From: Harmonia axyridis
Taxonomy: Eukaryota > Arthropoda > Insecta > Coleoptera > Coccinellidae
Direction of reading: 5' to 3'
Length of the DNA stretch: 64,000 nt
NCBI RefSeq assembly: GCF_914767665.1
Contig: NC_059505.1
Coordinates: 23,619,506 to 23,683,505 of the forward strand
Notes under the pieces: generated by a model
What the model was told of the DNA's origin: nothing
The model's input: only the letters and a program-made list of their open reading frames with translations
Database searches by the model: none
Made by a program: the position numbers and the translations under genes
In this document: piece by piece, positions 20,475 to 29,626 of the stretch
How positions within the stretch are numbered: position 1 is the first letter of the stretch
How the letters are laid out: each line of letters begins with the position of its first letter

Positions 20475-20799
20475 GAAGTTATTTCACAATTTTTACTTCT
20501 TTCAAACAACAAGTAATTTTTCTTTTTACCTTCGTTAGTAGGTACTTATTATTTCTTTTCACGATTATTCACAACTGTATTCACGTTTTATTTTGAATAG
20601 TTTTTATATTTCACCTCACTTCACAACATCTCCGACATGTGACACAAATATTTGCACGTCTTGTACGCTTACGAGCTGACTTATTTCTGAAAATTTTTGG
20701 CACTGTTGTCGTTGTTCGTTGTGTTGTGTTGTGAGACAGAAAGAAGTGAGAGAGGATGACTACCAACTTCGGTAAAACCAATGAACGATAGGGATGGTC

Positions 20800-20935
20800 A
20801 GTAAATAGCGATATATCGAAATGTTGATATTTTTCGAAAAATTTTCGATAAAAATCGTCGATATTTTCCAATCCGATACTATCGATCGTCGATATTTTTG
20901 CAACCGATATGATCGATATATTTATATAGATTTCA
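20800..20935. promoter_or_regulatory. Cluster of CGATAT/ATCGAT motifs upstream of RPC7 copy
   Basis: At least eight close variants of ATCGATAT or CGATATTTT occur in 135 bases, for example GATATATCGA, TATCGATCGTCGATAT and TGATCGATATA. This lies 330-460 bases upstream of the ATG. TATCGATA is the DREF-binding element of Drosophila housekeeping promoters; a role here is inference only. It could instead be a degenerate microsatellite. Confidence 0.4.
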
Positions 20936-21052
20936 GAGTATCAAATTCGATATTTTTTCATATTTCGCATTATGATTTCGACCTCACGAAATATATTATA
21001 CTTTAGTTCCAATAGTCGAAAATCCTGATTTAGCGGACTATACAATAAATAT

Positions 21053-21895
21053 CGACGTAACTAGTGGAGTTCCCCAGGAATCAGTTCTTGGGCCATTTTT
21101 GTTCCTCTTATACACATCTGTCCTCCTCAGTGATGTTCGTTCATTGCCTTTTATGTTTGCCGACGATACTAAGATTTTCAATAACGCACTGGACTGTGTT
21201 TTGCAAGATGATCTGAACACTTTGTTTCTTTGGTCCCAAAAGTGGCTTCTACTCATCTACTTCAAGTGTGGTTCTCCACATCGACAAATACAACCCGTGG
21301 GTTGTATTTGTGATGGGTTGAGTTATGACGTGTCATAACTCCTACTTCGCTAGCCAACTGATTTCTTTTGCAAGTAGCCACGTTGACTTGGGCATTACAA
21401 TAAATGAAAAGCTATTCTGGTCGGAGCATATCACTAATACCACGCTCAAGGCGAACCGAATGGTGTACATGTTACAGAAGTCTTTCCGAGGCTGTGACCC
21501 ATAAACATGTTCCATGCTCATAAAAACATATGTGAGGCCAATTTTGGAGTTTGCGGGACCCGTGTGGAGTGTGGACTTGGTTCGCGACGAGGTGCTTTTC
21601 GACGTGCGTCTCGCATCCCCTTTGGTTTTGTACGCCTCTCTTATGGTGAAAAGCTGTCTATTTTAGGTCTACTCAGTTTCACAAATAGGCAGCAACGTGG
21701 TGATATGATCATTACATTCAGAGTGTTGAATGGTCTTTTTGGATTAGACCTATCGAGCCTTTTTCTGCTCAACAACGATTCGCGTCTTCGGGGACACCGT
21801 TTGAAATTACGAAAGGAAAATTTTCGCACGACTCCCAGTAGAAACTTCCTTTCGAATAGGATTTTCGAAAGATGGAATTGCCTTCCTGAAGAATG
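21053..21895 (+). pseudogene. LINE copy 3 sister (block B): RT and C-terminus right of RPC7 segment
   Basis: It resumes with VTSGVPQESVLGPFLFLLYT and FADDTKIF, then the same C-terminal text as block A (LKLRKENFRTTPSRNFLSNR). A small duplication of CAACCCGTGGGTTGTATTTG near 21290 and several frameshifts disable it. It ends at WNCLPEE, about 70 bases before the end point in block A. Confidence 0.85.
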
Positions 21896-22165
21896 AAGAT
21901 TCAGCAGAATTTGAATAGCGAGTTATTCGAGAAGCTACGGACTGGTTCAATGCGAATGGCCTGTTTGTGAATAAAAGCACGACCCAAACACTTTTGTTCT
22001 CGCTGTCTCATAATCTCCCAGATGATGTGAAATGTCTTGGAAACCTCATATTGACAAACTAGCAAAAAATTCATCATGCAAGTTCTATGCAATCAGGCAG
22101 ATAAAAAATAAAGTTGGTAATGAAGCGGTCCATACGGCTTATCATGCAATGTATCACAGTTAACT
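21896..22165 (+). pseudogene. LINE scrap: palm/thumb piece, block B
   Basis: GLFVNKSTTQTLLFSLSHNL and PDDVKCLG match 14127-14215, and this copy goes on with IRQIKNKVGNEAVHTAYHAM, a usual post-RT stretch of CR1/Jockey LINEs. The order after LINE copy 3 is the same as in block A. Confidence 0.7.
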
Positions 22166-22404
22166 CATGGATTGATAAACTGAGGCACATCTTTTCATAT
22201 TTCGAGAATATTCACGATTCCAAAGCTAGCTATCGGAGCTTCGGCTGGGGTAGTGCAAATGGAGAACTGTAAGAATTGGTTTATAAAATTCAATATATCA
22301 ACCCTGTCATCATGTGTAATATACTGCAATTTGGTACATATTGAAGAAAATTTAAAAGAGGGAATTCCATGTGAGTTTGTAATATTCTCAGAAAAACTAA
22401 GTAT
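22166..22404. other. No recognised feature
   Basis: No protein family was recognised in this stretch; it may contain degraded transposase sequence because the DDE region follows directly. Confidence 0.3.
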
Positions 22405-22896
22405 CACCCATACAGGATTTTAAGCAGACAAGAATTGTTTGATGACGATTTCGACCGAACAGCACAGTTTTGTTAAGTAATTATGGAGATATGCAATGAG
22501 GATGATCCCTTTTCATCGAGAATTGTTTTAATGAATGAAGCTACGTTTTACTTGAATGGGGTCTATCCATCGACATAATTGTCGCTTTTAGTCCACAGTA
22601 AATCCGCATTATAAAATTGAAGTGATGGCACATTTCCTTTGAAAGGGATTGGTAGGAGAGGATCAGTTGAATGGCCACCCCGATCTCTAGATTTGAACTG
22701 TCTTGACTATTTTCTGTGGGGTTATTTGAAGAGTACTTTTTACCAAAATCGTCCAGATAATTTGGAAGACCTACTACTTAAAATTCATAGAGAAGTCGGA
22801 AGAATACCTGTTACTGCGTTGAATAATTCATTGAGGAGTTTCAAAAAACGGCTAGCACATTGTCGAGCAGTCCAATTCCAATATTTAATTCATTAA
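22405..22896 (+). pseudogene. DDE transposase C-terminal half (Tc1/mariner-like)
   Basis: One frame with four or more stops reads ELFDDDFDRTAQFC, then IVLMNEATFYLNG (in place of a usual SDEATFYLNG, so the first catalytic Asp is lost), and GSVEWPPRSLDLNCLDYFLW with GYLKSTFYQNRPDNLEDL. The PPRSLDLNCLDYFLWGYLK box holds the last catalytic position of the DD34D/E-type family commonly found with an N-terminal HTH of the type seen at 59.7 kb. Confidence 0.75.
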
Positions 22897-23117
22897 AATT
22901 ATTGTCCATCCTTGAATAGGAAACTTCATCGATTTCAAAAATTGTGTAACCATATCCAATTGATTATTTTTTGATGTTTCAATGAAAAGAACCGGCGAAA
23001 CCAATTTTCCTTTCATTTGTACCGTTGACAAGGTTATCAAATTACTTTTCATTCGATGTATCACAATCCACATATTCCCATTTGAAAAATCAAGTAGAGG
23101 GGTGCGGAGCGTCTGTC
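22897..23117. other. Probable 3' noncoding end of the DDE transposon
   Basis: AT-rich sequence without coding signal between the transposase C-terminus and an inverted repeat. I could not identify the terminal repeat with confidence. Confidence 0.3.
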
Positions 23118-23148
23118 AGCACACTGGCTGACAGACAGCCAGTGTGTC
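23118..23148. repeat. 11-bp perfect inverted repeat
   Basis: CACACTGGCTG (23120-23130), a 5-base loop and CAGCCAGTGTG (23136-23146). It lies just left of the RTE-like tail and may be an inversion created on insertion. Confidence 0.6.
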
Positions 23149-23342
23149 TGTTATGAGAGAAGTGCTAAGTGGACGGAACCAGCATGCGAGCAGAATGGCG
23201 AGGATCACCAGGGATAACATACCATTCGGAAGACGACCCATCGGGTGTCCACCAAAACCATGGCGAGATAGCTGGAAAACCACGTCACAGGAGATATAGA
23301 CTGGAGAAAACAGGCGGTACGCCTTCTAAAGAAGAAGAAGAC
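23149..23342 (+). mobile_element. RTE-like LINE 3' end
   Basis: One frame gives HASRMARITRDNIPFGRRPI then GCPPKPWRDSW, and the unit ends in AAAGAAGAAGAAG (23329-23341). This parallels the copy at 2170-2554 (RMDAGRIARIARDGIP, GRPPKHWKDSW). Confidence 0.65.
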
Positions 23343-23835
23343 AATTAATTTTAAATAATGTTAAATACTTTTGGTGAACCATAATTCTAATTCTGAATAT
23401 AAGTCGAAAAATTGCCTATGAATTTCATTTTCTCATTTTGGAATTTGAAAGTAATCAATAGGTTTTTTCCTTGTTGTATCTATATTTAAGTATTGATTGC
23501 GAAAAAATCTCTGTCTTTGAAGTTCTCAACTGGCTAGCTTACTCTCATATTTAGGAATTTTCTAATATATTTGTATAATCATTCAAAAATATTTATAAAT
23601 AATATAAATCGGACGAATGAGTGATAGGCCTCTCATTTGTCTGATTTAAATCCCCCCAAATATAATTAAGAAATTTGATTTTAAATTTTTCAATATTGTT
23701 CATTTCTTAATTTTTATATTGCCATAAACTAGGGCTTCATGTTATATAACATTTGAAAGACTCTTTCGAGTGTTTAGTGTTCAGTGCTGGAAGAACTATT
23801 GTTCATTCTTGTCACAGCTCTGATCAATATTGTGT
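23343..23835. other. AT-rich, no recognised feature
   Basis: No protein or structural signal was found. Confidence 0.3.
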
Positions 23836-24394
23836 TATAATAATAATAATAATAATAAATAATAACTTTATTTACCCAACAGGAAAGTTCCCAGTAACAG
23901 GGTAACAAATTACATCAACTTAAAGAAAATACATGTGAATTCCCTAAAAAACTAAACGTAATGGCAAGTACTCCAAAAAATGATAGATATAAAGAAGTAA
24001 AAAAAAAACTTAAAATGAACAACTACAATAGACTAATATTGACTTTGTTAGCACAATCACAAAGCCTATACACTGGTGCCCGCTGGAGTATGTTGGTCCG
24101 AGGCGTGGGTAGACTGAATGTTGGAGAACTTCTGGCTGCCATCCTCGGGACGTGAATGTTCACCCGAGAGAGTAGAAATGGGCAGTCAATCCTTCCACCT
24201 AAGAGTTTTTGGGCGAATTTCACGCACTGCTGAACCTGCCGCTCAAATAAGGTTGAAAGCCTCAGCTCTTCCATTATGCCGGAAAGATCAACGCTCCGGA
24301 TATATGCCTGTCTTCCTATAAACGACGTATTTCAGGAACTTCCTCTGAACTCGCTCAATGAGAGTAAGATGCGTTGCATAAATTGGGAACCAAA
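23836..24394 (-). pseudogene. LINE copy 5: C-terminus, 3' UTR and TTA tail
   Basis: On the minus strand the C-terminal text IERVQRKFLKYVVYRKTGIY and then the end of ORF2 occur in two frames (24023-24274 is one). The 3' UTR holds AATAAA and ends in a (TTA)n run (23836-23866). It is the 3' part of the element continuing to 28083. Confidence 0.7.
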
Positions 24395-25771
24395 TCATGT
24401 GTACTCCAACCTACTAAGAACAAGGGAAAAGTAGACATTTCTGAGAGCAGACAGATCGTCTAGCTCACGGAAGCTCCTGAACAGGAAACCCAAAGACCTA
24501 CAGGCAGATGAACACAGATCCTCAACATGTGGAACAAAACTCAGCTCACTGTCAAACCAAACTCTCAGGTCACGAAAGTGATCTCCAGCCGCAATAAAAT
24601 CACCACCAATGTGATAATCGAAAGCTAGTGACTGCGTCTTCCTGGTGAAAGTAACTTTAAAACACTTCTTCAAATTTAAAATAAGTCCATTCCGCAAGCA
24701 CCAACTTTGAACCAACTCCAAACTCGACTGAAGAAGTAATTGGTCATTAATTCCATGTATTCTCATGAACAGCTTCAGATCATCAGCATAGGCTAGAGCC
24801 TCACAATTGAGAGAGCATTAAAGGTCATCAATGAATATTATAAACAGCAACGGTCCGAGGTTAGATCCCTGAGGAACGCCAAACTTGAGCTCATACTCAA
24901 AAGATCTGAATCCATTGTAGAAAACATAATTAGTTCTACCCTTCAAATAGGAACGAAGCAACCTCACAAAGTCAGGCGCAAAACCAAGTGATGCTAGCTT
25001 GTTCAAAAGCAAATTATGGTCAACGGTGTCAAAGGCGAGTGAGAAATCTGTATAGATCACATCAACCAGACCTCCATCATCAAGGGACTCTGCTATGACC
25101 TGCGAAATTGTGGCTAGGTTAGTTACAGTCGACCTTCCCCGGACAAAACCATGCTGTGCTGATGATGAACGCTGCTTAATATGATGGTAAATGCTTGAAT
25201 ACAGAACCTCCTCATATACCTTGGCAAAGTTCGACAAAATGGAAATAGGTCTGTAATTCTCCACAGAAGACGAGTCACCCTTCTTGAACACCGGAACTAC
25301 CCTAGCCCTCTTCCATCTCATAGGGAAAGTAAAAGAACTAAGGCTAATGGAGAATATACGGTGGAGAGGTCCGGCCAGAGCAGAGCTACATTTCCTCAAG
25401 AACACAGCTGGAAGCTGATCGTCACCAGATGTTAACCGGTCAGGATATTTTTCCATAATGGACTTTATTTCATCCTCTGTCACTGATGGAACAAAGACTG
25501 GTGGAAAGTTCGTCGAATCATCAGAATCTTGAACACTGGCAGCAGTCAGGTTATTCACGTTAGAAAAATGAGCTCCAAACAAATCAACGATTTCTCTGGG
25601 ATCGTCATAAAGACGTTCATTAGAATGAAAGACTCCAGGTATTCTTGTAGAACCCCTTCTCTGATCCAGATATTTCCAGAATGAAGAGGGGTTTGATCTT
25701 ATTTGGCTCTGCACCTCGGACAGATATCTGCTGTACTCCAAATTAATTTCAGATTTGACCAGTGCTCTCAA
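24395..25771 (-). pseudogene. LINE copy 5: reverse transcriptase
   Basis: The frame 25771-24818 is open for 317 codons: SGDDQLPAVFLRKC, VVPVFKKGDSSSVENYRPIS, SAQHGFVRGRSTVTNL, DFSLAFDTVDHNLL (first catalytic Asp) and GVPQGSNLGPLLFIIFIDDL. A TAA follows, then the same frame resumes with LAYADDLKLF, the catalytic YADD, and 24766-24395 (WCLRNGLILNLKKC, LSFVPHVEDL). A single stop therefore separates the palm blocks. It is a well-preserved CR1/Jockey-group RT. Confidence 0.88.
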
Positions 25772-25786
25772 TCGCTTAAATTCAAA

Positions 25787-26565
25787 AATAGTAATTTACG
25801 TAACAAGTCCGGAAAATAGGGTTTTTTTGGACGAATAGACAAAATTCCAGGACGAGCGTAAGCGAGTCCTGGGAGTCTGTGAGTCCAAAAAAACCATTTT
25901 CGGGCGTGTTGCGTACAATATTTTTTCGGCAACCATGTAAAATAACACTATCGCTGCTGCTTTCCATATTTTATTACGATTGCGATCAAAAAACATGCAA
26001 ATTTTTGACAGCTTATTTCATATGAACTGTCAGCCGTTATCTGGTTGCTATGGATTTTATGACTCTTTTCCGGCCTAGTCCGGGAAGTACTTACTTTCCG
26101 GACTAGGCCGGGAAATGCTACTTTCTCAGAGAAAAAGCGTCCGGGAAGTGAGCACTTCCCGGACGGTTGCCGAAAATAGTAATTTACGTAACAAGTCCGG
26201 GAAATAGGGTTTTTTTGGACGAATAGACAAAATTCCAGGACGAGCGTAAGCGAGTGCTGGAAGTCTGTGAGTCCAAAAAAACCATTTTCGGGCGTGTTGC
26301 GTACAATTTTTTTTCGGCAACCACGTAATATAACACTATCGCTGCTGCTTTCCATATTTTATTGCGATTGCGATAAAAAAACATGCAAATTTTTGACAAC
26401 TAATTTCATATGAACTGTCAGCCGTTATCTCGGTTGCTATGGATTCTATGATTCTTTTCCGGCCTAGTCCGGGAAGTACGTACTTTGCGGATTAGGCCGG
26501 GAAATGCTACTTTCTCAGAGAAAAAGCGTCCGGGAAGTGAGCACTTCCCGGACGGTTGCCGAAAA
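25787..26565. repeat. Tandem dimer of a 388-bp palindrome-rich unit
   Basis: GTAATTTACGTAACAAGTCC begins units at 25791 and 26179 (period 388). Each unit ends with GCACTTCCCGGACGGTTGCC. Inside each are the near-palindromes CGGCCTAGTCCGGGAAGTAC with its partner and CCGGGAAGTGAGCACTTCCCGG. The two units differ at scattered positions. The dimer sits inside the ORF2 linker of LINE copy 5, between its endonuclease and RT. Small ORFs in it are repeated noncoding readings. Confidence 0.8.
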
Positions 26566-27598
26566 AATATATTTTTTCACCACCATTACGCCACTTCACT
26601 CTGTAATAGTTCTTTAAGCGGATATCACGTTTTAATTTTCTCGTGAACCAGACAGGGAAGTCAGGATCTGCCGAATAGATAGTCCTTCTAGGAACAAGGT
26701 CATCCAGAATCTCAAAAAGTTTTCCGTAAAAGAAATCCAAAGCTTCATCGACACTCTTGAACTCTGCTTTAATATCCCAATTAACGGAATTGATTGCCGT
26801 ATACAAAAAAGAATAATCAGCCCTCTTAAAGTTATAAAGTGTATTATACTTCTTCGGAAAATTTACCCGACGCTTGGGAGATTCCAGAGATAAAACCATA
26901 TTCAAAGCAGGATGGTATGGGTCCTCAGGAACAAAAGGAGAGTCGCAATGAATGACTGACACCTCAAAATTATTACTCGCTAGAACTAAGTCCAGCAGCC
27001 TGAGATCCCCGACAAGAACGGAGTTGAACTGACGCAGACCCAGGAGATCACAGAAGTTCCGCAAAAGAATTGATTTTAGGACCACGATTAGAACAAAGTC
27101 AGGACAATTGAAGTCACCAACAAGGAACACAGTCTCTCCAGAAAAATTCAACTCCAATGCAGTAGTGAAGGTCTCAAGCTGAAAAACAGTAATATCAGGC
27201 GGAATATAAACCACACACACAATAAAAGTAAAGGGCTCAGTAAAACGGCACAAAACCACATCCACCAAGGGGACACGATCGATCAAAAATGCTCCATCAA
27301 TAAGGCTGAAAGATGTACTGTTAGAAGCCGCCATCAGAACTCCACCGCCACGAGACCTATTAAGCCTACCAAACTGTCTATCACATCTAATCACTTTATA
27401 TCCTGGAGGAAACAATTCACCATCAAAAACCGAATCACCAATCCATGTCTCAGTTATACAAACTATATCATACGTATATTCGCATGCTGATCTGAAAAAT
27501 GGCAATAATTTAGTATTGAGGCCTCTACAATTCTGATAAAAAATAGTGACCTCTAATAGTTCATGGGACAGATCAGCAGAAACAATTCGGTTGGGCAA
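26507..27598 (-). pseudogene. LINE copy 5: APE-type endonuclease
   Basis: An open frame of 363 codons, of which the last about 20 come from the inserted repeat. The nuclease shows TIFYQNCRGLNTK (catalytic Asn), DIVCITETWIGD (Glu), SRGGGVLMA, FLVGDFNCPD (Asp, Asn), LDLVLASN and a DPYHPAL box at the SDH position. All nuclease boxes are present without internal stops. ORF2 is split only by the repeat dimer and later stops. Confidence 0.88.
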
Positions 27599-27600
27599 GT

Positions 27601-28083
27601 TTAGTTTTCCGAACGCGACTCATCCACAGATGGAATCCCGGATATATACCTTATTCGGAGATTTGACTCTCCCGCTGCCAAACGTTGATCTAACTCAGAT
27701 CTAACAGATCTGTAAAATGCTACCTGTTGTGGAGTTCTATCGGGAGCAACGTATATATTCTCGAACTTCGACTTCAACTTTTTGAACTTCCGCAAAATGA
27801 CAGGCACTGGATCAGGTAAAGAAAAACTAACCTTTATAGGAAGAGAACGTGTTTCCTAGGTAGAATCAAACTTTCTTATTCTGAAAAATTTAAAATTTTG
27901 CTCAGAAACAACACATTCATTAAGAATTGATTGAACCATATCAGAATCAATCTGCAACTGGTCTTGCCTGTTAGCACCTCTCTCAATACTCCCATGTATG
28001 ATTAAGTTATGGGAGCGCTTAGTTCTTTCAAACACCTCATTAATAATTTCTTCACTGGACTGAGGGGAGGGCCCAGACATCAC
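27601..28083 (-). pseudogene. LINE copy 5: ORF1
   Basis: Two frames: 28083-27856 (RTKRSHNLIIHGSIERG) and 27807-27601 (PQQVAFYRSVRSELDQRLAA, RIRYISGIPSV). The middle, LPIKVSFSLPDPVPVIL, connects them across a stop at 27857. An RRM-like fold with a DRTP box is usual in ORF1 of CR1-group LINEs and binds element RNA. The N-terminal coiled coil seen in the copy at 60.4 kb is missing. Confidence 0.65.
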
Positions 28084-29232
28084 ACATAGTATACATGTAA
28101 AAGATTCAATGCCGCTGATGACATAAATGTCGAAGCGACAAATTAATAATTAAATAAAATGATTATAACTGAATAAAAAATTGAGAGGTCGTAATCTGGA
28201 CCACAGGAATCGTCCGAATGTTCCTGACAGCTGTCTAGGAAGTCCTTGGCCATGCAGACCCGATCTTTCTAGAAGAAAAAAGTTTGAGGGTATAGACACT
28301 CAGGTATCATCTAGCTATAAAGTGTTTTTCCCTATACCGAGGAGCCTTCGCTAAGATTCAAGCATCTTGGGTGTTCTTAAAAATGACAGATATAGGTAAT
28401 ATCAAATGAAATTGTTCTCAGGTCAGCTACCACAAAACTTGGTAGTAATTCCTCCTAATATTTAATGCCTGGATACGCAACTGCTATGAAAAAAAAATTC
28501 GACATATTCGCTTCACTGGGCTCTCAATTAAGTAATTGTGACCGAACGAACAAACAAAGAATGAAACATCAGCTCCATTATTTCCAAGTGTTGAATGTGG
28601 GGGACGTGAAGGAGCTCTAGATTCTAGCCCTCTCTCGACTGTTGCCCGGTTTTTGGTCTGGTTCTGTATTTATTAAAAGGCACTCAAAGTCAAAAGCTCA
28701 CGTACTCTGCGTAAGACGAACTTTTTATTTCCAACAACTTCTGAGAGAAACGTAAAATGTTAAAGCTGATTTATTTTTCTGTCCACCTTGGAGTTCTGAA
28801 GTGAAATAGATTTTTCTCAACTGTAGATACTTGGGATCAAAGGGGACCATATTTTATATGATACGTTTAAGAATTCATCCTGTTTTGAGATTAATGTTTA
28901 AGTAACTGAACTGCGAATGTTTCCTATTTTAATATATAGAAAAGTTATTTATTATTCTATTCTATTTCACTCAACGATTATTCATTACCTACAATACCTT
29001 TTCATTTTTTCCTTGAAATTATATTATGGTATCTGCTCAATATCATTTTCAGAAAGTATTGACCTATATATAGGACAATCATTATAATATCGAAAATTTG
29101 CGTAAAAATAATTCATGAAGGAATTATCTATTTCACCGTGCAGGGCTCTTCTGTGATTACACATCTCGTGACGTTAATGATTGAAGTAGGATATTGGATG
29201 CTCATATCCTCTAACGAAATCCATACTCTAAA
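28084..29232. other. No recognised gene
   Basis: The first part may be the 5' UTR of LINE copy 5. The rest is AT-rich with no frame that I recognise. Confidence 0.3.
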
Positions 29233-29401
29233 CAACTGAGTAGTCTGCGATTCCCGGAAAACAGAAAAGAACTAAAAGTCGATGTTTCGATAACTAAACC
29301 TGACATTTCATGAATTGTTATTAATTGGTTATAAGAATAATATTACAATAAAATTTTTCATCGACTATTTTTCGGAAATCGCACACTACTCTACTCAGTT
29401 G
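29233..29401. mobile_element. MITE with about 30-bp terminal inverted repeats
   Basis: CAACTGAGTAGTCTGCGATT at 29233 pairs with the reverse complement of ATCGCACACTACTCTACTCA ending at 29401, with a 5-base insertion in one arm. A related piece in opposite orientation lies at 34500-34580. No coding capacity. Confidence 0.6.
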
Positions 29402-29626
29402 TAGTTTTCATTTCATTATTAATTGTTAGTTTCCGAAACTCCTCTGCCAGTCCTGCCATGGACTTATTTACCTATCTATCAAATTTGTGATACAAATTCA
29501 GAGAATTAGAGAAATCATGTATAATAGGTACCTTCTCATTATAACACTCGTTCATTCAACTCGTGGAAAAATATCAATGCCTTCTGCACTTGTATTATAA
29601 ATAACCATTATACAGAGTGAGTGGGG
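29402..29626. other. No recognised feature
   Basis: AT-rich sequence between a MITE and the foldback. Confidence 0.3.

Larger units (their letters stand above)
19509..21052. mobile_element. 1.54 kb inserted segment carrying an RPC7 gene
   Basis: Comparison with block A (12890-12905) shows that LINE sequence is contiguous there, but split here after GTTTCCGA and resumed at CGACGTAACTAG. CGA is present on both sides (19506-19508 and 21053-21055), compatible with a 3-bp duplication or microhomology. I see no terminal inverted repeats and no poly(A) tract. The segment spans about 580 bases upstream of the ORF and 340 downstream of it. It may be a retrocopy with lost tail or DNA-level transposition of a gene. 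Confidence 0.75.

Noticed and set aside
25782..26399. Overlapping ORFs in the 388-bp dimer
   Set aside because: The frames simply repeat with the unit and overlap one another in two phases; no domain or start context supports them.
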